Source: an uncultured Fibrobacter sp.
Lineage (GTDB): Bacteria; Fibrobacterota; Fibrobacteria; Fibrobacterales; Fibrobacteraceae
Assembly (NCBI GenBank): GCA_946408125.1
Contig: CAMJQW010000003.1
Location: 56,900 to 120,899 of the forward strand
Direction of reading: 5' to 3'
DNA: 64,000 nt
Below, one piece after another: positions 8,902 to 15,643 of the stretch (positions are counted from its first letter, which is position 1; the number at the start of each line of letters is the position of its first letter). The translations under genes and the position numbers were made by a program. The notes under the pieces are model-generated. The model was not told where the DNA came from. It did no database searches and worked only from the letters and a program-made list of their open reading frames with translations.

Positions 8902-8990
8902 TTGAGCCCTTCCGGTGGATAATCACGCGGCATCGCACGGCGAGCCGACCGTCTCCAAGAGAGACCCCATCCACCCGAAGGGCTTTTTTT
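8902..8990 (+). ncRNA. Candidate structured small RNA of about 88 nt with its own terminator
   Basis: A near-perfect closing stem pairs 8905-8920 with 8969-8984 (15 of 16 pairs, one C-C mismatch). It encloses three short hairpins: 8927-8936 (GCG/CGC), 8938-8947 (CGG/CCG) and 8951-8965 (GTCTC/GAGAC). A run of seven T follows directly, so the long stem can also act as intrinsic terminator. No open frame with a ribosome site lies inside. I do not match it to tRNA, 4.5S RNA, 6S RNA or a riboswitch known to me. The next plus-strand gene is far away, so a trans-acting RNA is more likely than a leader. Confidence 0.55.
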
Positions 8991-9015
8991 GTACCCTGTC
9001 AGTACGTCATGGCGG

Positions 9016-9083
9016 TTCCGGCTCGGAGGCCGGAATGACGTGACGAGATCGTCATGGCGGGCTACGACCCGCCATCTGGAATG
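9016..9083. repeat. Dispersed palindromic repeats, copy A
   Basis: Two palindromic units sit here. TTCCGGCTCGGAGGCCGGAA (9016-9035) and GGCGGGCTACGACCCGCC (9056-9073) are each flanked by ATGACG or GTCATGG. Both recur at 9661-9745 in reverse order. They are REP-like: short, GC-rich and intergenic. Confidence 0.7.
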
Positions 9084-9085
9084 TC

Positions 9086-9394
9086 TTATCCTACCGGATT
9101 GTATTCTAGAACCTGAGGAAGCATGTCTTCCCATGTAGGATTCTTGCCCATCACCAAGGCATTCTTCCACACCCTTTTCCAATTCTTCAATTGCGACTCA
9201 CGCGCAATGGCTTCTCGTATATCCGAATACACCTCATAGTAGACCAACCTATGGACATTATATTTCGATGTAAAACCACGATTAAACGTTGATAGGTGGT
9301 ACTGCATTCTCTTTTTGAGATCTGCTGTTACGCCGACATACATAGCGCTGTTTTTCGAATCCGTCATGATGTATACATAGCTTTGTTTCTGCAT
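9086..9394 (-). CDS. Small GIY-YIG nuclease-domain protein
   Basis: 102 residues, a single GIY-YIG domain of the UPF0213/YhbQ size class. YVYIMTDSKNSAMYVGVT forms the two GIY-YIG strands, RMQYHLS supplies the conserved Arg, and ESQLKNWKR is the conserved C-terminal Glu/Lys block of this subgroup. Biochemical roles of such stand-alone proteins are poorly settled; nuclease activity is inferred from fold. The gene is flanked on both sides by repeated palindromes. Upstream lie GGAGAGG 5 nt before the ATG, a TATATT at 9412-9417 and a perfect 8-bp inverted repeat at 9428-9446. Confidence 0.82.
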   Translation of the reverse strand: MQKQSYVYIMTDSKNSAMYVGVTADLKKRMQYHLSTFNRGFTSKYNVHRLVYYEVYSDIREAIARESQLKNWKRVWKNALVMGKNPTWEDMLPQVLEYNPVG

Positions 9395-9427
9395 ATTTGC
9401 CTCTCCGCTACAATATACATCAAGTCA

Positions 9428-9446
9428 AATGTCACAAGGTGACATT
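9428..9446. promoter_or_regulatory. Inverted repeat at the GIY-YIG promoter
   Basis: AATGTCAC-AAG-GTGACATT has perfect 8-bp arms. It sits 11 bp upstream of the TATATT, over the expected -35 region, as an operator would. It could also be another repeat-family palindrome. Confidence 0.4.
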
Positions 9447-9466
9447 CTAGATTCCGGGTCAAGCCC

Positions 9467-9640
9467 GGAATGACGCGGGAGCCGAGCGCAGCGACAGACC
9501 GCTTGCGGGCTGGCATTGCCGAGGCGACCCAGTCATGCCGCGAAGTGGAATGACGCGGGAGCCGAGCGCAGCGACAGACCGCTTGCGGGCTGGCATTGCC
9601 GAGGCGACCCAGTCATGCCGCGAAGTGGAATGACGCGGAA
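9467..9640. repeat. Two tandem copies of an 80-bp repeat
   Basis: The block beginning AATGACGCGGGAGCCGAGCG at 9469 is repeated exactly 80 bp later at 9549. Both copies end AGTCATGCCGCGAAGTGG. A short partial third start follows (ATGACGCGG, then AAGTGGAATGACG). No spacer diversity exists, so this is not a CRISPR array. Confidence 0.85.
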
Positions 9641-9660
9641 GTGGAATGACGTGGTATAAA

Positions 9661-9745
9661 CGTCATGGCGGGCAACGACCCGCCATCTGGAATGCTCTAT
9701 TCTATGGAATGAATTCTAGATTCCGGCTCGGAGGCCGGAATGACG
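9661..9745. repeat. Dispersed palindromic repeats, copy B
   Basis: Near-identical to copy A: CGTCATGGCGGGCAACGACC (9661-9680) continues through CATCTGGAATG to 9694, and TTCCGGCTCGGAGGCCGGAA lies at 9721-9740. Together the two copies bracket the GIY-YIG gene. The remainder of 9395-9795 holds only these repeats and I see no gene in it. Confidence 0.7.
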
Positions 9746-9795
9746 TAAATAATCAAGCCCGGAATGACGCAAATAGTCGAGGCCCAATTACCCTA

Positions 9796-10824
9796 TTACG
9801 AGAAGCGGCCGGCGGTCTGCTTGCGGCGGCGGCCGCGTTCGGATACGGTCGCCTCGATCAAGAACAGGAGTGCCGCGAGCGCGAGGAAAATCTGGTAGCG
9901 GTCCTGGTAATTCTCCATGCGGTCCGTCGCATGTTCCTTCTTCTCGAGGCCCGCGATTTCGGTCAACACCTTCTGCAGCTGGAATTCACCCGGGCTCGCG
10001 TAGAAATACAGCCCTCCGGTAACACTCGCGATTTCCTGGAGCGTACCCTCTTCGAGGCGCGTCGTCACGATGTTCCCCTGCACATCCTTCTTGTAGGCCA
10101 CTTCGCCATTGCGGGTCTTGACCGGAATAGGCACGCCCTCGCGGCTGCCGATACCGATGGTATAAATGCGGATGCCCATCTCGGCGGCTTCCTTCGCCGC
10201 ATTCACGGCGGCGTCTTCAAGTTCCTCGCCGTCGCTCATGAGGATCATCACCGAATACTGCCCGGCGCCGCCGGAATTCTTGTACAGGCTCATCCCCTTG
10301 CGGATGGCCTGCTCCAGGTTCGTTCCCGGCATGAGCCAGCCCGGATTCAGTTCGCGTAACATCATCTGCACCGTACCGTAATCGAGTGTCAAGGGCACCA
10401 TCACCTGCGCCTCGCCGCTGAAAGCGACAAGGCCCACGCGGTCACCCGCGAGGTTCTCGAGGAACGCCGAAATCTCGTGACGGCTACGCACTAGCCTGTT
10501 CGGCTTCACGTCCTCGGCAAGCATCGAAAGGGAAATATCCTGCAACAGCACGAGGTCAAGCCCGCGGCGTTCCACGTGCTCCATCTTGCGACCCCACTGC
10601 GGGCGGGCAAGCGCCACGAACAGGAAAGCTAGCGCCAGCAGCAAGAGTGTCACCTTGGCAAGGCGGCGCCACGGCGAGACGCTCGTCGAAAGCTTCGGAA
10701 GCATCGAAAGCGAAACAAAGCGGGCGGCCAGCTTCTTGCGACGGCGGTAGGCATAGTAGAACAGGAGCGCAAAGAGCGGGAGCGTAAACAGGCACCACAA
10801 GAAATTCGGTTCAGCAAATCGCAT
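9796..10824 (-). CDS. batB: VWA-domain membrane protein, BatB-like
   Basis: 342 residues. Two N-terminal membrane segments (about 8-26 and 55-77) are followed by a von Willebrand A domain (about 88-290) with the metal-site motif DISLSMLAEDVKPNRL. That wording is characteristic of BatB of the Bacteroides aerotolerance group. A C-terminal membrane segment (ALAALLFLIEATV) and a basic tail close it. It follows batA by 14 bp. The partners often seen elsewhere (MoxR ATPase, DUF58, TPR BatC) are not here. Function in envelope stress or oxygen tolerance is inferred from the family. Confidence 0.82.
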   Translation of the reverse strand: MRFAEPNFLWCLFTLPLFALLFYYAYRRRKKLAARFVSLSMLPKLSTSVSPWRRLAKVTLLLLALAFLFVALARPQWGRKMEHVERRGLDLVLLQDISLSMLAEDVKPNRLVRSRHEISAFLENLAGDRVGLVAFSGEAQVMVPLTLDYGTVQMMLRELNPGWLMPGTNLEQAIRKGMSLYKNSGGAGQYSVMILMSDGEELEDAAVNAAKEAAEMGIRIYTIGIGSREGVPIPVKTRNGEVAYKKDVQGNIVTTRLEEGTLQEIASVTGGLYFYASPGEFQLQKVLTEIAGLEKKEHATDRMENYQDRYQIFLALAALLFLIEATVSERGRRRKQTAGRFS

Positions 10825-10838
10825 AAGACCTCCAGCCC

Positions 10839-11942
10839 CTAGGGAATCCTCACGAACCGCGTGTTCGCAAGCAAGAGTTCAAGCAAGATGAGCAGGGCAC
10901 CGGCCAATAGCCAGGGGTAGAACTTTTCGGCATAGCGGGCGTAGGCGATCGTCTCGATTTCGGACTTTTCGAGCTGGTCGATTTCCGCATAGATTTCTTC
11001 GAGCTGTTCCTTGTTCTCGGCGCGGTAGAACTTGCCTCCCGTCTTCTGGGCCACGGCGGCAAGTGTCGCCTCGTCGATGCCTTCCTCGGGCGTGATATCG
11101 CGCTCGCCCCAGGAGATTTCGCCCGTCCACGGGTTCTGCTGGAAAGAAAGGATCTTGCCGTTCCTCTTGCCCACACCCACGGTGTAGACCTTGATGCCGA
11201 GCGACTGCGCGACGTCGGCGGCGCGGACCGGCGAAATGACGCTCGCGTTGTCGCGACCGTCGGTCAGGAGCACCACCACGCGGGACTTGGCGTCGGACTT
11301 TTCGAGACGGGCGAGCGCGTTCATGAGGCCGTCACCGATGGCCGTGCGGCTCGCAATGACGGAATCCCGCGCCAGTTCATCGGTGGCGCCGAGAATTTCG
11401 AGCAAGCTCCCGTAATCGAGCGTGAGCGGGCACTGCGTCACGGCGCGGCTACCGAAGGCCGAAAGCCCGATGCGGTCGCTGTGGCGCTTCTGGATGAATT
11501 CGGCGATGACGACCTGGGCATACCCCATGCGGCTGTACTTCCAGTAATCACCCGACTTGAGGATACGTTCGGCGTTCATCACGCCGAGCTTGGCCTGCTC
11601 GGCGCGAGTAAGCATGTCGAGGGTTCCCATGGAGCCCGAAACGTCGAGGGCGAGCATGATGTCGACGCCGTCGGTATTGGTGTATTCCACCTCCATGGCG
11701 TTCTGCGGGCGGGCAAGCGCCACGATAAAGCAACAGAGGGCCGCAAGGCGGAGTGCCGGCACAATGTGGCGCAGGCGCACGCGACGGCTCGGAACGGCAC
11801 GTTTCGCAAGCGCGAGTGCCGGGAACTTGATGGTACTCTTGCGACGCTGCTGGCGGTACACGTACAGCGCGATCAGGACCGGGACTAAAATAAACAGCCA
11901 GAAGGCTTCCGGATTTTGAAAATGTAGGGCTCCAATATCCAT
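10839..11942 (-). CDS. batA: VWA-domain membrane protein, BatA-like
   Basis: 367 residues. N-terminal membrane segments (about 13-29 and 62-80) are followed by a VWA domain with ALDVSGSMGTLD (MIDAS DxSxS) and VVLLTDGRDNAS. A C-terminal membrane helix (PWLLAGALLILLELLLA) completes it. This is the BatA layout, and batB follows immediately. An insertion between the MIDAS motif and the next core strand (about residues 115-155) is longer than I expect for BatA. A TATATT lies 7 nt before the ATG with no ribosome-binding site, so the message may be leaderless. Confidence 0.82.
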   Translation of the reverse strand: MDIGALHFQNPEAFWLFILVPVLIALYVYRQQRRKSTIKFPALALAKRAVPSRRVRLRHIVPALRLAALCCFIVALARPQNAMEVEYTNTDGVDIMLALDVSGSMGTLDMLTRAEQAKLGVMNAERILKSGDYWKYSRMGYAQVVIAEFIQKRHSDRIGLSAFGSRAVTQCPLTLDYGSLLEILGATDELARDSVIASRTAIGDGLMNALARLEKSDAKSRVVVLLTDGRDNASVISPVRAADVAQSLGIKVYTVGVGKRNGKILSFQQNPWTGEISWGERDITPEEGIDEATLAAVAQKTGGKFYRAENKEQLEEIYAEIDQLEKSEIETIAYARYAEKFYPWLLAGALLILLELLLANTRFVRIP

Positions 11943-11949
11943 GGCCGAG

Positions 11950-11955
11950 AATATA
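11950..11955 (-). promoter_or_regulatory. -10 element of batAB, leaderless-type spacing
   Basis: TATATT ends 7 nt before the batA ATG, the same distance as at the M16-pts operon. The terminator of the GH8 gene lies directly upstream. Confidence 0.4.
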
Positions 11956-11956
11956 C

Positions 11957-11990
11957 AAAAAACCGGAGCCCGAAAGCTCCGGTTTTTTGA
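11957..11990 (-). terminator. Intrinsic terminator after the GH8 gene
   Basis: AACCGGAGC / GCTCCGGTT stem with a 6-nt loop, A and T runs on both sides. It lies 16 bp past the GH8 stop. Confidence 0.85.
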
Positions 11991-12005
11991 TTAAAAACGA
12001 AGGTT

Positions 12006-14204
12006 TTACTTTACACGGACCGGGCGGATTTCGCTACCGACCTTCACGAGGTACATGCCCTTGTTCGGGAGCGTGACCGCGTGAGAAGCGCTGGTGATCT
12101 TGCCGGAGGCAATCACCTTGCCCTGGACGCTCATGATAGCGTAGTTGGCACCGAGCTTGGCATTGAGGATCTGCACCGAGAGACCGCTCGTAGCCACCTT
12201 GATGGTGCTGAGGGCGTCAGCCATGGCGAGACCGATGACAGAGCTGGAGGACTGGTCGGGACCGACCGAGTTGGAGGAGCCCGCAACCGATCCGCTAGAA
12301 GTTACGACAGTAGAGGAAGAAGACTGCGGCTTGACTTCCTCAATCTTGATGCCCGTCAGCGTGACAGGATCAATCACCTGAGAACCCTTAAGGAATTCAA
12401 TGGATTTGAGGGAGATGGAGGCATAGCCGCCCTTCGGCATCTTGGCTTCGAACTTCACGCCAGAAACAGTCTTCATGACATCGTTGGCAGTAGAGGGGTC
12501 ATTGACCCAAGTCGGAACAGTAAGATCGCCAACAGTGGTAGAGCCGCCACCAGCCAATTTGAGCTTAATGGTTTCATAACCATTGGTCGTTTCCAGCATA
12601 TATCCCGGTTCACCGCCAGCTTCGGAAGTAGAGGTGTTGAGTAAGGCAAAGCGGACCGTACCTTCCGTCTTAATCTTAAAACGAACACCATCGATGCCGA
12701 GAGCGAGGAAGTCCACGCCGGTTTCTTCGGCATTGAAGTTCATGGCAATACCCGCACTCGGATAACGCTTAGCCTGTGCATCTGCAGAGCCATCGGCCGG
12801 TTCAGGGCCAATGTCGATGAACGCTTCGGCACTAATGCCTTCGCTACCGAGGAACAGCGGAGAGGTACCGGAATCCGGCTTCATCTGCGTACCGGTATTA
12901 GGCCACTTGTCGTGGTAGGCGCCCCACTTCCAGAAACCGGAAAGACCGACCGTCGTATCTTCCTTAGCCTGCTGGGTACCGGACGGCATCCTGACACCAC
13001 GCATCAGGGATGGATCCGGAGTAAACTTTTCAAAGCCAGCCATATTGTAGAAGTTCGGCATGTTACCGGTCATCAGGAGCAAGTAAAGGAGGTTGAGGGT
13101 CGCCGGGTAGTACTTTTCACCCGGAACATTTTCCTGACCGCAATTGTTGGCAGACTTGCAGCTAGTCTGTGCAGCGAGCACCTTGTAAACGGTTTCCATA
13201 TATGCCTTGTCCGCATCGCCGTCAAAGCTGGAGGCTGCAAGGCCGAGACCACCGGAGAACGTGGAAGACACGAACTTACGGGCCTGGATATTGGGGTCGG
13301 ATCCGTCATGCTTGTAACCGGACAGGATACCACCGGCATCGTTGTAGGTGGCAGAATAGAGCCAGTTGACAATCTTCTTGTTAAAGCTCTTGGCGTTATC
13401 ATCGCCGTACCAGTAGTAAGCCCAAGCGGTACGCCACGGGGTACGGGCGGCATCGTCGAAGAAGCCAGCCATAGTGGCACCGTCACCGACCGACGCTCTA
13501 GTCGTCGTAGGGGTATGTTTTTGCCAATCACACCAGTCGGTCACAAGGCCGCTCGTGCTGTTCTGGCAGGCACTCAAATCACTGTAAGCCTGAGAAATCA
13601 CGCTGCTCCAGGAACCGCCGGCTACTTCCTGGAAAACGTGGAAGTTGGCCGTAGTCGCATAGCTCGGGTTGAAAGCATCGTTCCACTGGTTACCCGGCTT
13701 AATCTTGTTGCCTTCGATATCGTTAGTGGCAATCCAAGAGATAATCGTCTTGGCATCGTTCAAGTAAGAACCGCCCCACTGCTTGGAGGCCATTACGAGA
13801 GCGAGGGCAGCATCGAAGTCAGCATCGGACGCAGAACCCGAACCAGCATCGCAACCAACGCGCCAGTTCATGCCGCCGCCGTTACCGCCGTTGGACTTCC
13901 AAGTACCATAGAGTTTGTCAAACATACTCTGGTCGTCCATATAGACAGAAATCAACATGCCGTAGGCGATACCTTCAGAAACGGTAGAGCAAGTTCCTTC
14001 AGGAGAATAAATCCAGCCCTGGCTAGCATCGTACCAAGCCGATTTCCACTGGTTATAGTGGTCCTTGATCATGTCCGTATCGGCAAACGGGATGGTATAG
14101 CCGTGCGGGTTCTTCATGTTTTGCGGGAACGGGTACGAGCCCGCCATAACCGCAGTCGCGGCCAGAGCGACCGCGCATGTCGTAATCTTCAGTAAAGATT
14201 TCAT
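12006..14204 (-). CDS. Secreted GH8 endo-beta-glucanase with CBM11-like module
   Basis: 732 residues. Signal peptide (1-21), then a GH8 (alpha/alpha)6 domain (about 24-385). STVSEGIAYGM holds the likely proton-donor Glu77 and SDADFDAALAL the conserved Asp. A beta-sandwich (about 430-615) resembles CBM11. A Ser-rich linker (SSSSTVVTSS and similar, 630-670) leads to a short C-terminal domain ending KGMYLVKVGSEIRPVRVK, like the sorting or basic tails of Fibrobacter secreted enzymes. Most GH8 enzymes here are cellulases, but xylanases exist in the family. Unlike the genes beyond 17 kb it has no copy of the shared 15-bp palindrome upstream. Its own -10 may be TATATTTA at 14242-14249. Confidence 0.88.
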   Translation of the reverse strand: MKSLLKITTCAVALAATAVMAGSYPFPQNMKNPHGYTIPFADTDMIKDHYNQWKSAWYDASQGWIYSPEGTCSTVSEGIAYGMLISVYMDDQSMFDKLYGTWKSNGGNGGGMNWRVGCDAGSGSASDADFDAALALVMASKQWGGSYLNDAKTIISWIATNDIEGNKIKPGNQWNDAFNPSYATTANFHVFQEVAGGSWSSVISQAYSDLSACQNSTSGLVTDWCDWQKHTPTTTRASVGDGATMAGFFDDAARTPWRTAWAYYWYGDDNAKSFNKKIVNWLYSATYNDAGGILSGYKHDGSDPNIQARKFVSSTFSGGLGLAASSFDGDADKAYMETVYKVLAAQTSCKSANNCGQENVPGEKYYPATLNLLYLLLMTGNMPNFYNMAGFEKFTPDPSLMRGVRMPSGTQQAKEDTTVGLSGFWKWGAYHDKWPNTGTQMKPDSGTSPLFLGSEGISAEAFIDIGPEPADGSADAQAKRYPSAGIAMNFNAEETGVDFLALGIDGVRFKIKTEGTVRFALLNTSTSEAGGEPGYMLETTNGYETIKLKLAGGGSTTVGDLTVPTWVNDPSTANDVMKTVSGVKFEAKMPKGGYASISLKSIEFLKGSQVIDPVTLTGIKIEEVKPQSSSSTVVTSSGSVAGSSNSVGPDQSSSSVIGLAMADALSTIKVATSGLSVQILNAKLGANYAIMSVQGKVIASGKITSASHAVTLPNKGMYLVKVGSEIRPVRVK

Positions 14205-14373
14205 TCTATTTTCCTTCGTTTATTGTTTTCCCACCCGCCCTTAAATATAATTGAACGCACCAAATATTGCACCCCTTGGGATGTAATAATAATGTTGCAC
14301 ACGGCGTAAAAACGCCGGTTCGTAAACAAAAAATTTCATTGAATTCGGCGGCGCGTGCGGAGCGTCACACAAT

Positions 14374-15558
14374 CTAGCGGGCAGCGCCGGACTTCGCCTT
14401 CTTGCGCTTGCGGTTCCACACCTTGAATTCCATGTAGAGCGTGCTTACCGCATATACAAACAACATCAAAAGAATCGTGTTCTTGGGCGTATTCAGGTTG
14501 CAGATTCCCCAGGCAATCGTGATGATCGGCAGGTGAATCAGGTACGGGTAGAAGCTCGCACGGCCCACCCTGCGGACGATGCCTATGCAGAAGAATCGCG
14601 CCATGAAACCCTTGCCCGAAAGCAGCGAAAGCACGAACAGCCCGTACACGAGAATCGGGAAGCTGTGATGGATAAAGTAATTCACGCCGGGATTGAAGGA
14701 GGGGCTCATCAAGAACAGGCTACCATACAGTATAGCGAGTAGGAAAGCCTGCGCTATACCGCTCACATAGTCACGCTTGAGGAAGTCGAAGACACCCTCC
14801 TTGTACAGGCGGAAAATGACCATGCCGAAGAGGTACTCGAAAATGCGCACCGGCGCGAACATGTGGAAGAACCTGTACTTGGCCGCATAGCCGTCGAACC
14901 AGAGGTTCCCGGTCGCGCCGAAAAGCACGGCCCACAGGATTCCAGGGACGAACACCGCCCCGAAAAGGATCCAGAGTGTCCGGCGTTCCTGCCGGAATAA
15001 CCAACGACTGAACCACGGGGTGATGGCGTAACACGCAAAGAAGCTCGTGAGCGACCAGCTGGGCTCGTTGAGCTTCATGCCCAGATCGGGCACGACGGAC
15101 CACAGGAGCGACAGGTGAAGCGCGAGGCTGCGCCACGGATGGACCATCTTGGCAAGGCCCGCCGAGAAGCAGTCGCCCATCTCGGAGGGCGCGGGCAGGT
15201 GCGTGTATCCGCTGAACTTGAACACGAGCACCAGGAACATCAGGAGCGTCATGAAGAAGTGCAGGCGGTAGAGCTTCGCGATACGGCTGAACACGAACGG
15301 GATGACCGGGATGCGGCGTTCCGGGTCGCTGAACTTGCTCGCGAAGAGGAACCCCGCGAACACGTAGAAGATGCCCGCCGCAAACGCGGGAGCGTCGATG
15401 ATGGGCATGAGCCACTTGCAGTCCGACATGTAGGCCAGCGCGTTGGAGCTCCCCAGGTGCAGCATCACGATGTTCACGCTCGCCATGAGGCGCAGCCCAT
15501 CGATTGCCGGGAAGTAGTTCGCCCTATTCGGGGCCGTTGTCGGGACGTATTCTGCCAT
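14374..15558 (-). CDS. Membrane acyltransferase (acyltransferase-3 / OafA family)
   Basis: 394 residues with about ten hydrophobic segments. The N-terminal block YFPAIDGLRLMASVNIVMLHLG is the family signature, with the His of the active site; a conserved Arg lies in GLRL. Members O-acylate cell-surface sugars or other exported molecules in the inner membrane. I start it at ATG 15558; a TTG three codons earlier is possible. It sits between the GH8 and GH10 genes, but nothing ties it functionally to them. The substrate cannot be told from sequence. A GC hairpin without a clear T run lies downstream at 14303-14318. Confidence 0.82.
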   Translation of the reverse strand: MAEYVPTTAPNRANYFPAIDGLRLMASVNIVMLHLGSSNALAYMSDCKWLMPIIDAPAFAAGIFYVFAGFLFASKFSDPERRIPVIPFVFSRIAKLYRLHFFMTLLMFLVLVFKFSGYTHLPAPSEMGDCFSAGLAKMVHPWRSLALHLSLLWSVVPDLGMKLNEPSWSLTSFFACYAITPWFSRWLFRQERRTLWILFGAVFVPGILWAVLFGATGNLWFDGYAAKYRFFHMFAPVRIFEYLFGMVIFRLYKEGVFDFLKRDYVSGIAQAFLLAILYGSLFLMSPSFNPGVNYFIHHSFPILVYGLFVLSLLSGKGFMARFFCIGIVRRVGRASFYPYLIHLPIITIAWGICNLNTPKNTILLMLFVYAVSTLYMEFKVWNRKRKKAKSGAAR

Positions 15559-15573
15559 TGGGGCCAAAATCTA

Positions 15574-15610
15574 GAAAAAAACAAGCCCCCGGATGGCTCC
15601 GGAGACTTGT
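15574..15610 (-). terminator. Intrinsic terminator after the first GH10 gene
   Basis: Stem between ACAAGCCCCCGGA and TCCGGAGACTTGT, then a T run on the minus strand. It overlaps the upstream region of the acyltransferase gene. Confidence 0.75.
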
Positions 15611-15643
15611 GCGGTGTTTTGGATTAGGATACTTTTTTCGATT

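Noticed and set aside
8902..8990. tRNA, 4.5S RNA or 6S RNA
   Set aside because: No anticodon or T-arm geometry, no SRP loop sequence, and far too short for 6S RNA.
9467..9640. CRISPR-like array
   Set aside because: Two identical 80-bp tandem units without spacers and no cas genes.
14295..14309. TTGCACACGGCGTAA upstream of the GH8 gene as a possible operator
   Set aside because: Both half-sites deviate and the interval to the nearest TATATTTA is 45 nt, so GH8 is left out of the regulon.
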